Origin: VFZN01 sp963709325
GTDB taxonomy: Bacteria; Acidobacteriota; Vicinamibacteria; Vicinamibacterales; UBA2999
DNA: 64,000 nt
Direction: 5' to 3'
Assembly: GCA_963709325.1 (NCBI GenBank)
Contig: CAVPVV010000001.1
Span: 1,116,001 to 1,180,000, forward strand
The translations under genes and the position numbers were made by a program. The notes under the pieces were generated by a model. The model worked only from the letters and a program-made list of their open reading frames with translations. It searched no databases and had not been told where the DNA came from. Of the stretch, positions 16,521 to 25,082 are shown piece after piece. Positions within the stretch are counted from its first letter, which is position 1; every line of letters begins with the position of its first letter.

Positions 16521-17279
16521 TTGCCGACGCCTGGGTCGTTTGTCCTGGCACTGCAACTGGAAGGCAGTGCTACGTCTGCTCAGGCCGCCGCGGGAGGTGT
16601 GGTGGAGCTGGTCATGAAGGCCAGTCCCATTTCCCAGGCGGTCCTTGTCATCTTGCTGCTGTTTTCGGTGGTGGCGTGGGCCATCATCGCTTCGAAGCTT
16701 GCGGCGTTCCGAAAGGTGGACCGCCAGACGGCGCAGTTCATCCAGGTGTTCCGAACGAGCGCGAAGTTCTCCGACGTGCAGTCGGTCTGCGCGTCACTGG
16801 CGCGGAGTCCACTGGTCGGCATGTTCCAGGCCGGCTACGCGGAGCTGAATGCGCAGATTCGCCAGGGGACCCCGACTGCCAGCAGTCCGGGCGCGCCGGC
16901 ACCGCGTCCTACTCTCAAGAGTCTGGCCGCGGTGGATCGGGCTTTGCTGCGCGCCTCCTCGGCCGAAGTGAACAAGCTGGAGAAATCAGTGACCTTTCTC
17001 GCGACGACCGCGAGCATCACGCCGTTCATCGGCCTGTTCGGGACGGTGTGGGGCATCATGTCGGCGTTCTCGAACATCGGCGCGCAGGGCTCGACCGATC
17101 TCGCGGTGGTCGCGCCCGGCATTGCCGAAGCGCTGATCGCCACCGCAGCGGGCCTCTTCGCGGCGATTCCCGCCGTCTACTTCTACAACCACCTCACCAC
17201 CCGGGTGAAGGTGTTCGCCAGCGACATGGACGACTTCGCGCTCGAGTTCCTGAACATTGCTGAAAGGAACTTCACCTAG
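16521..17279 (+). CDS. tolQ: TolQ proton-channel subunit (MotA/TolQ/ExbB family)
   Basis: About 252 aa if translation starts at TTG 16521, which has GGAGGG at 16511-16516, ~5 nt upstream; the frame is open back to 16392. First TM helix is at residues ~35-55 (AVLVILLLFSVVAWAI), followed by a cytoplasmic loop and two more helices containing the family motif TPFIGLFGTVWGIMSAF and the APGIAEALIATAAGL helix. TolQ with TolR converts proton-motive force into movement of TolA for outer-membrane constriction. First gene of a six-gene Tol-Pal operon; ends one base into the tolR start codon. Confidence 0.9.
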   Translation: MPTPGSFVLALQLEGSATSAQAAAGGVVELVMKASPISQAVLVILLLFSVVAWAIIASKLAAFRKVDRQTAQFIQVFRTSAKFSDVQSVCASLARSPLVGMFQAGYAELNAQIRQGTPTASSPGAPAPRPTLKSLAAVDRALLRASSAEVNKLEKSVTFLATTASITPFIGLFGTVWGIMSAFSNIGAQGSTDLAVVAPGIAEALIATAAGLFAAIPAVYFYNHLTTRVKVFASDMDDFALEFLNIAERNFT

Positions 17280-17752
17280 TGCCGAAGGTCCTTCCACAGC
17301 CGGAGGCCGGCGGCGGCCGGCGCGGACGCGGCCGCCGCGTGAACACGTCGCTGTCGGAGATCAACGTCATCCCGCTCGTCGACGTCATGCTGGTGCTGCT
17401 CATCATCTTCATGGTCGCGGCGCCGATGCTGCAGCGCGGCGTCGAGGTGAATTTGCCAGTCGCCCAGCGTACGCAGAAGATGACCGAGGAGCGGATGTAC
17501 GTCACGGTGCCGCTCTCCTATCGTAAGGATGGTCGCGTGTATCTGGACGCCGAGCCGGTTTCGCGGCAGGTGCTGACCGAGCGCATGCGTCAGATGATGC
17601 AGAGCAAGGACCAGAAGGAGTTGTTCCTTCGTGGCGATGGCGGCGTGCAGCTGCAGGAACTGATGGACGTCATCAGTCAACTCAAGGAAGCCGGCGTCGA
17701 GCGGGTCGGCATCGTCACCGTGCCCGCCGATACGCGCAAGGGGCGGCCATAA
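17279..17752 (+). CDS. tolR: TolR (ExbD/TolR family)
   Basis: 157 aa. GTG start overlaps the tolQ TAG by one base. A basic N-terminus (GGGRRGRGRRV) precedes the single TM helix VIPLVDVMLVLLIIF, which includes the proton-path Asp conserved in ExbD/TolR. The periplasmic domain ends in GVERVGIVTVP as usual for the family. It forms the TolQ5R2-type motor. The N-terminus is somewhat longer than in E. coli TolR. Confidence 0.92.
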   Translation: MPKVLPQPEAGGGRRGRGRRVNTSLSEINVIPLVDVMLVLLIIFMVAAPMLQRGVEVNLPVAQRTQKMTEERMYVTVPLSYRKDGRVYLDAEPVSRQVLTERMRQMMQSKDQKELFLRGDGGVQLQELMDVISQLKEAGVERVGIVTVPADTRKGRP

Positions 17753-17756
17753 GCGG

Positions 17757-18536
17757 ATGGACGCTGTCTCCGCGGTTCTCGTTCAGCGCACGCGCGACAC
17801 GGAGCGGCTGGCGCCCCTCGTCGGATGGTCCGCTGTCGTGCACGTCGTGCTCACCCTGCTCGTGGCGATCGCGCCGGCGAGCTGGCTCGGCGCCATCAAG
17901 CACGAGCCCGAGGTCGTCATGCAAATCTCGCTTGGCGGTGCCGTTGGCCCTCGCGATGGTGGCCTGGCCACGCTCGGTGGGCGACCCATTCAGCAGGAGC
18001 GCCCGATCGAGGCAAAGAAGACGGTGGAGCCGGTGCGGGCACCGGCAGCGAAGGCGCCCGAAATGGTCGAGCCGACCAAGACCGCGCCGAAGAAACCGAC
18101 TTCGACCGCGAAAGTGGACGCGGTTGATCCGAAGAGCCGAACCCCAACCAAGGGCGAAAAGGTCGAGCAAGGCAGCGCGGTGGCGCAGACGGCCGGCAAG
18201 GGACAGGGTTTCGGCCTGTCGGCCGGAGGTGGAGGGACCGGCGGATATCTCGACGTCGCGAACTTCTGCTGCCCAGACTACCTGGCCACGATGATCGACT
18301 TGATCAATCGCAATTGGAAGTCGAAGCAGGGGGCGCTCGGTACGACGCTAATCAAGTTCGATATCGAACGGGATGGCCGGATCAGCAATGTCGCGGTCGA
18401 GAAGTCGAGCGGTGTGCCAGCGCTCGATTACTTCTCGCAGCGATCGCTGGCGCTCACACGGCAGTTCCCGCCGCTGCCCGCGGCCTACCCGAACGAGCGG
18501 CTGACCTTGCACCTGTACATGGACTACATACCGTAG
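17757..18536 (+). CDS. tolA: TolA-like protein with TonB-type C-terminal domain
   Basis: 259 aa, far shorter than E. coli TolA (~420 aa). One TM helix (residues ~22-45), a Lys/Pro/Ala/Glu-rich linker (~80-150) instead of the long TolA helix, a Gly-rich patch (LSAGGGGTGGY), then a TonB/TolA C-terminal domain with TLIKFDIERDGRISNVAVEKSSG. A vicinal Cys pair (FCCPDYL, near residue 165) opens the globular domain, so a disulfide or metal site is possible. Position between tolR and tolB assigns the TolA role: spanning the periplasm to contact Pal/TolB. Four bases separate it from tolR. Confidence 0.82.
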   Translation: MDAVSAVLVQRTRDTERLAPLVGWSAVVHVVLTLLVAIAPASWLGAIKHEPEVVMQISLGGAVGPRDGGLATLGGRPIQQERPIEAKKTVEPVRAPAAKAPEMVEPTKTAPKKPTSTAKVDAVDPKSRTPTKGEKVEQGSAVAQTAGKGQGFGLSAGGGGTGGYLDVANFCCPDYLATMIDLINRNWKSKQGALGTTLIKFDIERDGRISNVAVEKSSGVPALDYFSQRSLALTRQFPPLPAAYPNERLTLHLYMDYIP

Positions 18537-18540
18537 AGGG

Positions 18541-19944
18541 ATGACGCGAATGAGACGAGGAAGTATCCAGCCTGATATTGGCCGCATGCGGTCGCCCGCA
18601 GTGGTGCTTGCTGTTGCCTTCGCAGCTGCGGCGGCTACTGCACAGCAACCGCCGTCGCAGTTGCCCACACCTCAGCAGCCGACCGACATCAGCACGCGGA
18701 TTACCGGTGAATCCGGAGTCGCCCCGCGCCTCGCCGTTCCAGACTTGATCGCGCTCTCTCCCGACAAAGAGACGCAGGAGGCCGCCAAGGTCATCGGTGA
18801 AGTTCTCTGGGCCGACATGGAATTCGAACGCGAGTTCTACATGATTCCGCGCGACACCTACAAGTCGATCCCGCCGGCGACCTCGATCGCCGAGGTGCCC
18901 TTCGATCGCTGGCGCGAACTGGGCGCCGACGGCGTGGTGATTGGCACGGTGCAGCGCGCTGACACCGGCATCCGCGTCGAGATGCGGCTCTACAGCGTGC
19001 GGGCCAAGCAACAGAGCTACGGCCGCGAGTACACGGGCTCGGCCGCCAACCCGCGCGTCTACGCCCACACCATGGCCGACGAGATCCACCAGTCGCAGCG
19101 GAGCCTCCGTGGCGTGGCGCGGACCAAGATCGCGTTCTCCTCCGATCGCAATCGCGATCCGGTCGCCAACACCGTCGAGAAGCGCGAAGTGAAGGAAATC
19201 TACATCGGCGACTACGACGGCGCGAACCAGCGTCGCATCACCATCAACCGGACGCTGAACATCACGCCCAACTGGTCGCCCGACGGCCGCTCGATTGCCT
19301 ACACGTCGTATCGCAAGACGCTGCCCGACATCTTGATCTCGAACATCTATGTCGGCACGCTCGAGGAGCCGGCGAAGGGCCAGGGCCAGAACTTCCTGCC
19401 GGTGTTCTCGCCGGACGGCAAGCAGATCGCGTTCATGTCGAACCGTGACGGCAATAGCGAGCTCTATGTCATGAACCGCGACGGCTCCGGAGTGCGCCGG
19501 CTGACCGACAACCCGGCCATCGACTCGACGCCGACCTGGTCCCCGACCGGGACGCAGATCGCATTCACGTCGGATCGGACCGGCACACCGCAGATCTTCG
19601 TGATTTCTCCGGACGGCACCGGACTCCGGCGGCTGACTTTTGCCGACAGCTACGCCGATCGCGCCACGTGGTCGCCAGCGCCGTACAACGAGATCGCCTA
19701 TGCGGCTCGGACCGGGCCCGGGTTCGACATCAAGATCATCAGCCTGGCCGACGGACAGACCCGGCAGATCACCTTCGGCGAGGGTACCAACGAGAGCCCG
19801 GCCTGGTCACCGAACGGCCGGCATCTGGCGTTCGTCTCCAGCCGCGCCGGCCGCAACCAGGTCTTCACCGTCGATCGTGACGGGAAGAACGTTCGTCAGC
19901 TCACGAAGGACGGCAACAACTCGACGCCGAATTGGTCTCAGTAA
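18541..19944 (+). CDS. tolB: Tol-Pal system beta-propeller protein TolB
   Basis: 467 aa. Basic N-terminus plus hydrophobic segment (residues ~17-36, ending ATAQQ) acts as a Sec signal peptide. The TolB N-terminal domain follows (~45-170), then a six-bladed WD40-like propeller with repeated NWSPDGRSIAY, VFSPDGKQIAF, TWSPTGTQIAF and AWSPNGRHLAF strands. TolB binds Pal and OM proteins in the periplasm. ATG 18541 has AGAGGG directly upstream; an in-frame ATG lies at 18550. The 3' flank holds a GTGCNNN heptamer array before pal. Confidence 0.94.
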   Translation: MTRMRRGSIQPDIGRMRSPAVVLAVAFAAAAATAQQPPSQLPTPQQPTDISTRITGESGVAPRLAVPDLIALSPDKETQEAAKVIGEVLWADMEFEREFYMIPRDTYKSIPPATSIAEVPFDRWRELGADGVVIGTVQRADTGIRVEMRLYSVRAKQQSYGREYTGSAANPRVYAHTMADEIHQSQRSLRGVARTKIAFSSDRNRDPVANTVEKREVKEIYIGDYDGANQRRITINRTLNITPNWSPDGRSIAYTSYRKTLPDILISNIYVGTLEEPAKGQGQNFLPVFSPDGKQIAFMSNRDGNSELYVMNRDGSGVRRLTDNPAIDSTPTWSPTGTQIAFTSDRTGTPQIFVISPDGTGLRRLTFADSYADRATWSPAPYNEIAYAARTGPGFDIKIISLADGQTRQITFGEGTNESPAWSPNGRHLAFVSSRAGRNQVFTVDRDGKNVRQLTKDGNNSTPNWSQ

Positions 19945-19981
19945 GCGTGCGAATAGCGGAGTCCGGGGAGGGCCGAGTACG

Positions 19982-20044
19982 GTGCTAAGTGCAGCGTGCG
20001 ACGTGCCAATGCCGAGTGCCGAATGCGGCGTGAATGTGCAATGA
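19982..20044. repeat. GTGCNNN heptamer array between tolB and pal
   Basis: Consecutive 7-bp units GTGCTAA, GTGCAGC, GTGCGAC, GTGCCAA, TGCCGAG, TGCCGAA and TGCGGCG fill the spacer after the tolB stop, with decay toward pal. No coding potential. It separates tolB and pal within an otherwise tight operon. Confidence 0.6.
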
Positions 20045-20065
20045 GCAGTGTGGGTGGGGAGAGAC

Positions 20066-20650
20066 ATGATGAAGCGTAGGATTCACCAGATCGTGCTGAT
20101 GGCCGTGGTTCTGAGCGTCGCGGCCGGCGCTTGTGCGAAGAAGCCGCCGACGGTGGCCCGGCCGATGCCGCCGCCGCCGGATAACACCAACGCGATCCCG
20201 CCGACGCCGCCGGCTCCGCCCCGGCCGGTGGACGAGCCGATTCCGGTACCGCCTGAGCCTGAGACCATCCGCTCGGGTGACCTGAAGGACGACCTCGACA
20301 CACTGAACCGCTCAGGCGTGCTCAAGCCGGTGTTCTTCGAGCTCGACAGCTCGGACGTGAGTGGGGACGGTCAGAAGGTGCTGCAGGAAAATGCCGACGT
20401 CATGAGAAAGAACCCGCAGTGGCAGGTCACCATCGAAGGCCACTGCGACGAGCGCGGCACGGCCGAGTACAACCTCGCGCTTGGCGAGCGGCGGGCCATC
20501 TCGGCGCGAACCTATCTCGTCTCGCTGGGAATTCCCGCCGAGCGCGTCCGCGTGGTCAGCTACGGCAAGGAATTTCCGTTCGAGCAGGGGCACGACGAAG
20601 CCGCCTGGTCGAAGAACCGCCGGGCCCATTTCGTGATCACCGCGAAGTAA
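20066..20650 (+). CDS. pal: peptidoglycan-associated lipoprotein Pal
   Basis: 194 aa from ATG 20066, preceded by GGGGAGAG; the frame opens at GTG 20048 and a second ATG is at 20069. Basic start, hydrophobic core, and a lipobox-like AGAC with the lipidated Cys about 22 residues in. A Pro-rich linker (residues ~25-70) leads to an OmpA-like domain with IEGHCDERGTAEYNLALGERRA, which binds diaminopimelate peptidoglycan. Pal anchors the outer membrane to the wall and is relocated by TolQRAB at division. Confidence 0.94.
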   Translation: MMKRRIHQIVLMAVVLSVAAGACAKKPPTVARPMPPPPDNTNAIPPTPPAPPRPVDEPIPVPPEPETIRSGDLKDDLDTLNRSGVLKPVFFELDSSDVSGDGQKVLQENADVMRKNPQWQVTIEGHCDERGTAEYNLALGERRAISARTYLVSLGIPAERVRVVSYGKEFPFEQGHDEAAWSKNRRAHFVITAK

Positions 20651-20659
20651 GCGGGTAAC

Positions 20660-21574
20660 ATGGGAGGCATGACTCGGTACCCCCTGGTCGGCCCGATCGT
20701 CGCGTCGCTTGTGCTCGCCGCCGCCGCGCCCGCGGCGGCGCAGTCGCGGCGCGAGATGCAGATGATGGCGGACATCCGGATGCTGCAGGAGCAGACGCAA
20801 CAGCTGCAGCAGCAGCTGGCCACGGCGCTCGCGCAGATCGGCGACACGCTCAAGCAGCTCTCGACCCGCCAGGACGATCAAACCGCTGTCACGCGCAAGG
20901 GCTTCGCCGATCAGAAGCTCGTGGTGGATCAGGTCGGAAGCGATCTTCGCGTCGTGAAGGAACGCGTCGACGAGACCAACGTGCGGATCACGTCGCTGTC
21001 TCAGGAGATCGAAGCGCTGCGGCTTGCGGTTCCGTCCTCGACCGCGCCGTCCGCTGCGCCCACCGACCCATCCCTCGATCCCGCTGCCCCACCGCCTTCG
21101 GGAGTGCCGCCCGCGCCTGGCGGCAGCCCCGGTGCGACGACGCAAGCGGTTGCGCCAACGCCGAATCCGACCGCGCCCGGCATCTCGCCGCAGCGGCTCT
21201 ACGACACGGCCTGGACCGACTACACCGCCGGGCAGTGGGCGCTCTGCATCGACGGCTTCAACACCTATCTCCGCAGCTTTCCGCGCAGCGAAGCGGCCGA
21301 CGACGCGCAGTTCTACATCGGCGAGTGCAACTTCGCGGACGGGAAGTACAGCGAGGCGATGGACGCCTACAATCGGGTAATCGCCAACTACCCGCGCGGC
21401 GACAAGGTGCCTGACGCGTACTACAAGCGCGGGATGACGTTCGAACGCATGGGCCAGCTGGATCGCGCGCGCGAATCGTGGGAGACGCTGCTCAAGACGT
21501 TCCCCGACGCGGAAGTCGCGCGGCTGGGCAAGCAGAACCTCGATCGCATCGCGCGCGCGAAGCCGCGCGGCTGA
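20660..21574 (+). CDS. cpoB: CpoB/YbgF cell-division coordinator
   Basis: 304 aa (ATG 20660; alternative ATG 20669). Signal peptide ends in APAAAQS. Residues ~30-115 form a Gln-rich coiled coil, the trimerisation region of YbgF; a Pro/Ala/Thr linker (~118-165) follows; TPR repeats (~170-300) include FYIGECNFADGKYSEAMDAY and ERMGQLDRARESWETLL. CpoB couples peptidoglycan synthesis with Tol-driven outer-membrane constriction. Last gene of the Tol-Pal operon, 9 bp after pal. Confidence 0.92.
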   Translation: MGGMTRYPLVGPIVASLVLAAAAPAAAQSRREMQMMADIRMLQEQTQQLQQQLATALAQIGDTLKQLSTRQDDQTAVTRKGFADQKLVVDQVGSDLRVVKERVDETNVRITSLSQEIEALRLAVPSSTAPSAAPTDPSLDPAAPPPSGVPPAPGGSPGATTQAVAPTPNPTAPGISPQRLYDTAWTDYTAGQWALCIDGFNTYLRSFPRSEAADDAQFYIGECNFADGKYSEAMDAYNRVIANYPRGDKVPDAYYKRGMTFERMGQLDRARESWETLLKTFPDAEVARLGKQNLDRIARAKPRG

Positions 21575-21593
21575 CTACGGAATTAGGTCAACT

Positions 21594-21669
21594 CCACGAA
21601 GAACGATAACGCAGAATCTGCTGCCGCAGATTGCGCGAGTGACGCGAATTTTCAACGCGTTCTTCGTGG
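21594..21669. repeat. CACGAAG-type inverted repeat downstream of cpoB
   Basis: A perfect 12-bp inverted repeat CCACGAAGAACG (21594-21605) and CGTTCTTCGTGG (21658-21669) encloses a second imperfect stem (CGCAGAATCTGC / GCAGATTGCG). It may fold into a long hairpin ending the tol operon transcript. The same CCACGAAG word recurs at 51641-51761. Between here and ssb (to 21781) a run of ATCTGCGTAAT-like repeats is the only other thing seen. Confidence 0.55.
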
Positions 21670-21781
21670 TGATTTGCGCTGCGCCGCCTTGCCGTTTTGC
21701 CTTCGTGAATCTGCGTAATCCGTGTAATCTGCGGCTTCACCCGCATCCGCGACATCTGATTTCGAATCCGAGGACACTGAA

Positions 21782-22201
21782 ATGGGCAGCGTGAACAAGG
21801 TCTTGCTGGTCGGCAATCTGGGACGTGACGCCGAGGTTCGCTACACGCCCGGCGGCGCTCCGGTGGCGAGCTTCAGCATCGCGACGACCGAGAACTGGAC
21901 GTCCAAGGATGGCGAGAAGCACGAGCAGACGGAGTGGCACCGCATCGTGCTCTGGGGCAAGCAGGCCGAGACGCTGCAGCCGTATCTCACCAAGGGCAAG
22001 CAGATCTTCGTCGAGGGACGTCTCCAGACCCGTCAGTGGGAGAAGGACGGCCAGAAGCACTACACAACGGAGATCAAGGCGGATCGCATCGTGCTGCTCG
22101 GCGGCGGCGGCCGCGGCGAGCGCGGCGAGCGCGACATGGGCGGCTACCAGGATCCGATGAAAGAACCGGCGGCCGTCACCGACGACGATATTCCGTTCTG
22201 A
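21782..22201 (+). CDS. ssb: single-stranded DNA-binding protein
   Basis: 139 aa. An OB-fold with the standard start MGSVNKVLLVGNLGRDAEV, the loop TENWTSKDGEKHEQTEWH, and KGKQIFVEGRLQTR. A short Gly/Arg linker leads to the acidic tip DDDIPF, which recruits SSB-interacting repair and replication proteins. The linker is short compared with E. coli (178 aa). Convergent with the cupin gene 40 bp away. Confidence 0.96.
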   Translation: MGSVNKVLLVGNLGRDAEVRYTPGGAPVASFSIATTENWTSKDGEKHEQTEWHRIVLWGKQAETLQPYLTKGKQIFVEGRLQTRQWEKDGQKHYTTEIKADRIVLLGGGGRGERGERDMGGYQDPMKEPAAVTDDDIPF

Positions 22202-22241
22202 TCAGGTCGTCGTCCGCGTTACCGACCACGGCAGTCCGACG

Positions 22242-22580
22242 TCAGCTTCTGCCGTATCTATCCTCCAAGCGGACGACGTCGTCAGTTTCCGGGGTCGAGA
22301 CCTCGAAAATGTCGCTGTCTTCAATCGCCGTCATCCGGTGGACGGTCGGGGGCGTGACGTGCACGGAGTCGCCCGGAAGCATTTCGCGCTTGGTGAGCGT
22401 GTCTCCTTCCTGCAACTCGAACAGGATCTTTCCGGTGTGGACGAAGATCGTCTCGTCCTTGCGGTTGTGGTACTGCAGGCTGAGCGCGTGGCCCTTGTTG
22501 ACGTGAATCAGCTTGCCGACGTAACGATCCGTCTGCGCCCACCACAACTCGTAGCCCCACGGCTTCTCGACTCGTTTCAT
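22242..22580 (-). CDS. cupin-domain protein, mannose-6-phosphate isomerase type II-like
   Basis: 112 aa from ATG 22580 (MKRVEKPWGYELWW). The sequence matches the cupin part of type II phosphomannose isomerases: PWGYELWW, HVNKGHALSLQYHNRKDET (metal-binding HxH-type segment), and PPTVHRMTAIEDSDIFEVSTPE. It lacks the nucleotidyltransferase domain of bifunctional enzymes. It lies 62 bp downstream of ptsI on the same strand and may be the last gene of the PTS block. Isomerase activity is plausible, not proven. Confidence 0.78.
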   Translation of the reverse strand: MKRVEKPWGYELWWAQTDRYVGKLIHVNKGHALSLQYHNRKDETIFVHTGKILFELQEGDTLTKREMLPGDSVHVTPPTVHRMTAIEDSDIFEVSTPETDDVVRLEDRYGRS

Positions 22581-22642
22581 ACCCGTGTCCCGTCTCTCCT
22601 TCGCGCCTTCCACTCTTCAACTCGCGCTTCGACCTGCGCGCC

Positions 22643-24379
22643 TCATTGCCGGCCTCGAAGCGGTCCGCTGACCGCCGCCGCGAGGGCGTCGAACAGGTAT
22701 TGCTCCACTTCGGCGGCAGTCGCCAGGCTCAGCGCGTGACGCGCCAGGCGGCGCGCATCATCGACGTGCAGATCGCCGACGACCTGCCGAACCAGCGGAA
22801 TCGCCGTCGGCGTCATGCTGAACTCGGTGAGGCCGAGGCCGATCAGCAGCCCCACCATCGCCGGATCCGAGGCCATTTCGCCGCACAGCGATACCGGCAC
22901 CCCGTGGCGACGCGCGGCGCGGCTCACGAGCCGGACCAACCGCAGGATCGCCGGGTGAAGCGGCTCGTAGAGATCGGACACGCGATCGTCCGTGCGGTCC
23001 ACCGCCAGCGTGTATTGGATCAGATCGTTGGTGCCGATCGTCAGGAAGTCGACCTCGCGCGCGAGCAGATCGGCGGCAAGCGCCGCAGCCGGCACCTCGA
23101 TCATCGCCCCAACCGGTACCGCCGGGCGTCCGAGCTCCGCGCTCGCGGCCGCAACCATCGTCCTCGCCTCACGCACTTCGTCGACACCGGTCACGAACGG
23201 AAACATGATGCGCAGCGAGCCGTGCGCCGACGCACGCATCAGCGCGCGAAGCTGCGTCCGCAGCACGTCTGGATACGCGAGGCCGAGGCGGAGCCCGCGG
23301 AGCCCGCCGCGGGCCCGCGAGCGGCTGCGGGCCCGGCTGCCCAGCAGGTGCGACTCGTCGAGATCGAAGGTGCGAATGGTGACACGGCGCGGCGCCACTT
23401 GTTCGAGGACGCTCCGGTAGGCAGCGTACTGAAGCTCCTCGGTCGCGTCGTCGAGCGTCCGGCCCGAGAGCAGGAACTCGGAGCGATACAGGCCGATGCC
23501 TTCGGCGCCGGACTCGTGAAGGAACGGCAGGTCTTCGACCAGCTCGATGTTGGCGTCGAGGCGCACCGGCGTGCCCTCGGCGGTGACGAGAGGTCCGCGC
23601 GCGGCGCTGGCCAGGCCCGAGCGGCGGCGTGGACGATCGGCGCGGCGCTGGGCCGTGTCGAGCTCGGCACCCTCCGCCCCAAGCACGACCTCGCCGGTCG
23701 TGCCGTCGAGGATGACCGTGGTGCCTGCCGGCACGCGTCCCGAGAGGTCGTGCAGCCCGACGACTGCCGGCACACCGAGCGAGCGGGCGAGAATGGCCGT
23801 GTGGTAGGTGCGGCTGCCCGCGTCCACCGTGAAGCCCTGGATGCGGGTCCAGTCCAATTGCGCAGCGAGCGAAGCGGTGAGCTCATCTGCGACGAGGATC
23901 GACGGGCCCTCGACTTCCTTCAGCCAGTCGCGCAGCCCTGCGCCGCGATGCTGCAGGTTCATGCGCAGCCGGCCGACGACGTCGGCAACGTCGGTCTCGC
24001 GCTCGCGCAGGTACGGGTCCTCCATCTCGTGGAACAACCGCCGCAGCTCCTCGTAGGCACGGTGCAGCGCCCACCCGGCGTTGACACGCTCGGCACGCAC
24101 GATCTGCTGCGCGCGCCCGACCAGCAGCGGATCCTCGAGCATCAGCAGCTGAGCGTCGAAGAGCGGCGCGAGGTCACGGGCCGGCCCTTCCGAGAGTCGC
24201 GAGCGGATGTCGCCAAGCTGCAGGCGGGATTGATCCCGGGCCAGCTCGATCGCGCCGACTTCGCGCTCGACCCGATCTTCCGGCACGGGAAAGCGAAAGA
24301 CCTCCGAGGGTTGGGCGAGGACCACCGCGCGCCCGACCGCGACCCCGGGCGAAACGCCGATGCCGGTCAGCCGTTCCAT
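22643..24379 (-). CDS. ptsI: phosphoenolpyruvate-protein phosphotransferase (PTS Enzyme I)
   Basis: 578 aa from ATG 24379 (MERLTGIGVSPGVAVGR); the open frame upstream overlaps ptsH. It autophosphorylates from PEP and passes phosphate to HPr. The active-site His is in GSRTYHTAILARS (residue ~191); most EI proteins have T-S-H, so the Tyr before the His is atypical. The PEP-binding barrel shows GLYRSEFLL, a region corresponding to MFPFVTGVDE, and GTNDLIQYTLAVDR. Insert-rich Arg/Ser stretch around residue 350 is unusual. Overlaps ptsH by 13 bp. There is no GAF domain, so it is EI, not PtsP. Confidence 0.92.
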   Translation of the reverse strand: MERLTGIGVSPGVAVGRAVVLAQPSEVFRFPVPEDRVEREVGAIELARDQSRLQLGDIRSRLSEGPARDLAPLFDAQLLMLEDPLLVGRAQQIVRAERVNAGWALHRAYEELRRLFHEMEDPYLRERETDVADVVGRLRMNLQHRGAGLRDWLKEVEGPSILVADELTASLAAQLDWTRIQGFTVDAGSRTYHTAILARSLGVPAVVGLHDLSGRVPAGTTVILDGTTGEVVLGAEGAELDTAQRRADRPRRRSGLASAARGPLVTAEGTPVRLDANIELVEDLPFLHESGAEGIGLYRSEFLLSGRTLDDATEELQYAAYRSVLEQVAPRRVTIRTFDLDESHLLGSRARSRSRARGGLRGLRLGLAYPDVLRTQLRALMRASAHGSLRIMFPFVTGVDEVREARTMVAAASAELGRPAVPVGAMIEVPAAALAADLLAREVDFLTIGTNDLIQYTLAVDRTDDRVSDLYEPLHPAILRLVRLVSRAARRHGVPVSLCGEMASDPAMVGLLIGLGLTEFSMTPTAIPLVRQVVGDLHVDDARRLARHALSLATAAEVEQYLFDALAAAVSGPLRGRQ

Positions 24380-24645
24380 GCATCCTCCCCGAATCCGGTC
24401 TCGACGAGCTGAACCAGCGCCCCGACCGCGTCCGACTCGTCGGGGCCGTCGGCCGAAATCGCAATCGTCGTCCCGCGCGCCGCGGCGAGCAGCAGCACAC
24501 CCATGATGCTCTTCCCGTCCATCGTCCGGCTGTCGCGGCGCACGAGGATGCGCGAATGGAAGCGCGTCGCCATCTGGACGAACTTCGCCGCCGCCCGCGC
24601 GTGCAGACCGAGCCGGTTCGGCACCACGACCTCCCGAACGATCAT
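24367..24645 (-). CDS. ptsH: phosphocarrier protein HPr
   Basis: 92 aa. His15 sits in NRLGLHARAAA and Ser46 in GKSIMGVLLLAA, exactly at canonical positions, so HPr can accept phosphate from EI on His15 and from HprK on Ser46. The reading frame overlaps manX-like EIIA (24642) by 4 bp and ptsI by 13 bp. No sugar-specific EIIB/EIIC lies nearby, so the phosphorelay probably serves regulation. Confidence 0.95.
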   Translation of the reverse strand: MIVREVVVPNRLGLHARAAAKFVQMATRFHSRILVRRDSRTMDGKSIMGVLLLAAARGTTIAISADGPDESDAVGALVQLVETGFGEDAWNG

Positions 24646-25082
24646 CCCTGTGCCGGCGTCGTCCCGGCCCCGGACGGCGACGTTCCTTCCAGCAGATCGC
24701 TGGCAACCCAGATGGCGCTCCGGCCGTGCTCGGCAAGCTGCCTGGCGACGTCGCCAAGGCCGCCGGTCTCGCGCAGGCTCGCGGCCTTGATCAACATCGG
24801 CAGGTTCACTCCTGTCACCACCTCGACGTCATCCTTGGCGAGGAAGGTCATCGCCAGGTTGCACGGAGTACCACCGAACATGTCGGTGATAATCAGCACG
24901 CCGCTGGCACCGCTTCGGACCCGGCCGATCGCGGCTTGGATCTCGTCGCGCGCGTCGTGCACGTCCTCGTGCCAGCCGATCGAGACCGCCGCGAACCGCG
25001 GGAGATCGCCGACGATGGTCTCGGCCGCGTTGACCAGCTCCGTCGCCAGCTGTCCGTGAGTGACAACCACCACGCCGATCAT
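24642..25082 (-). CDS. PTS mannose-family EIIA protein (ManX-type)
   Basis: 146 aa. Begins MIGVVVVTHGQLA with the phospho-accepting His9, followed by ITDMFGGTPCNLAM and VVTGVNLPML, hallmarks of EIIA(Man). It is a stand-alone domain with no IIB fusion. In species that have only a regulatory PTS such an EIIA relays the HPr signal to other proteins. Four-base overlaps with rapZ and ptsH show tight coupling. Ends with a Gly/Thr/Pro tail. Confidence 0.9.
   Translation of the reverse strand: MIGVVVVTHGQLATELVNAAETIVGDLPRFAAVSIGWHEDVHDARDEIQAAIGRVRSGASGVLIITDMFGGTPCNLAMTFLAKDDVEVVTGVNLPMLIKAASLRETGGLGDVARQLAEHGRSAIWVASDLLEGTSPSGAGTTPAQG

Noticed and set aside
22646..24412. 588-aa frame antisense to ptsI
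   Set aside because: Arg/Gln-rich shadow without motifs.
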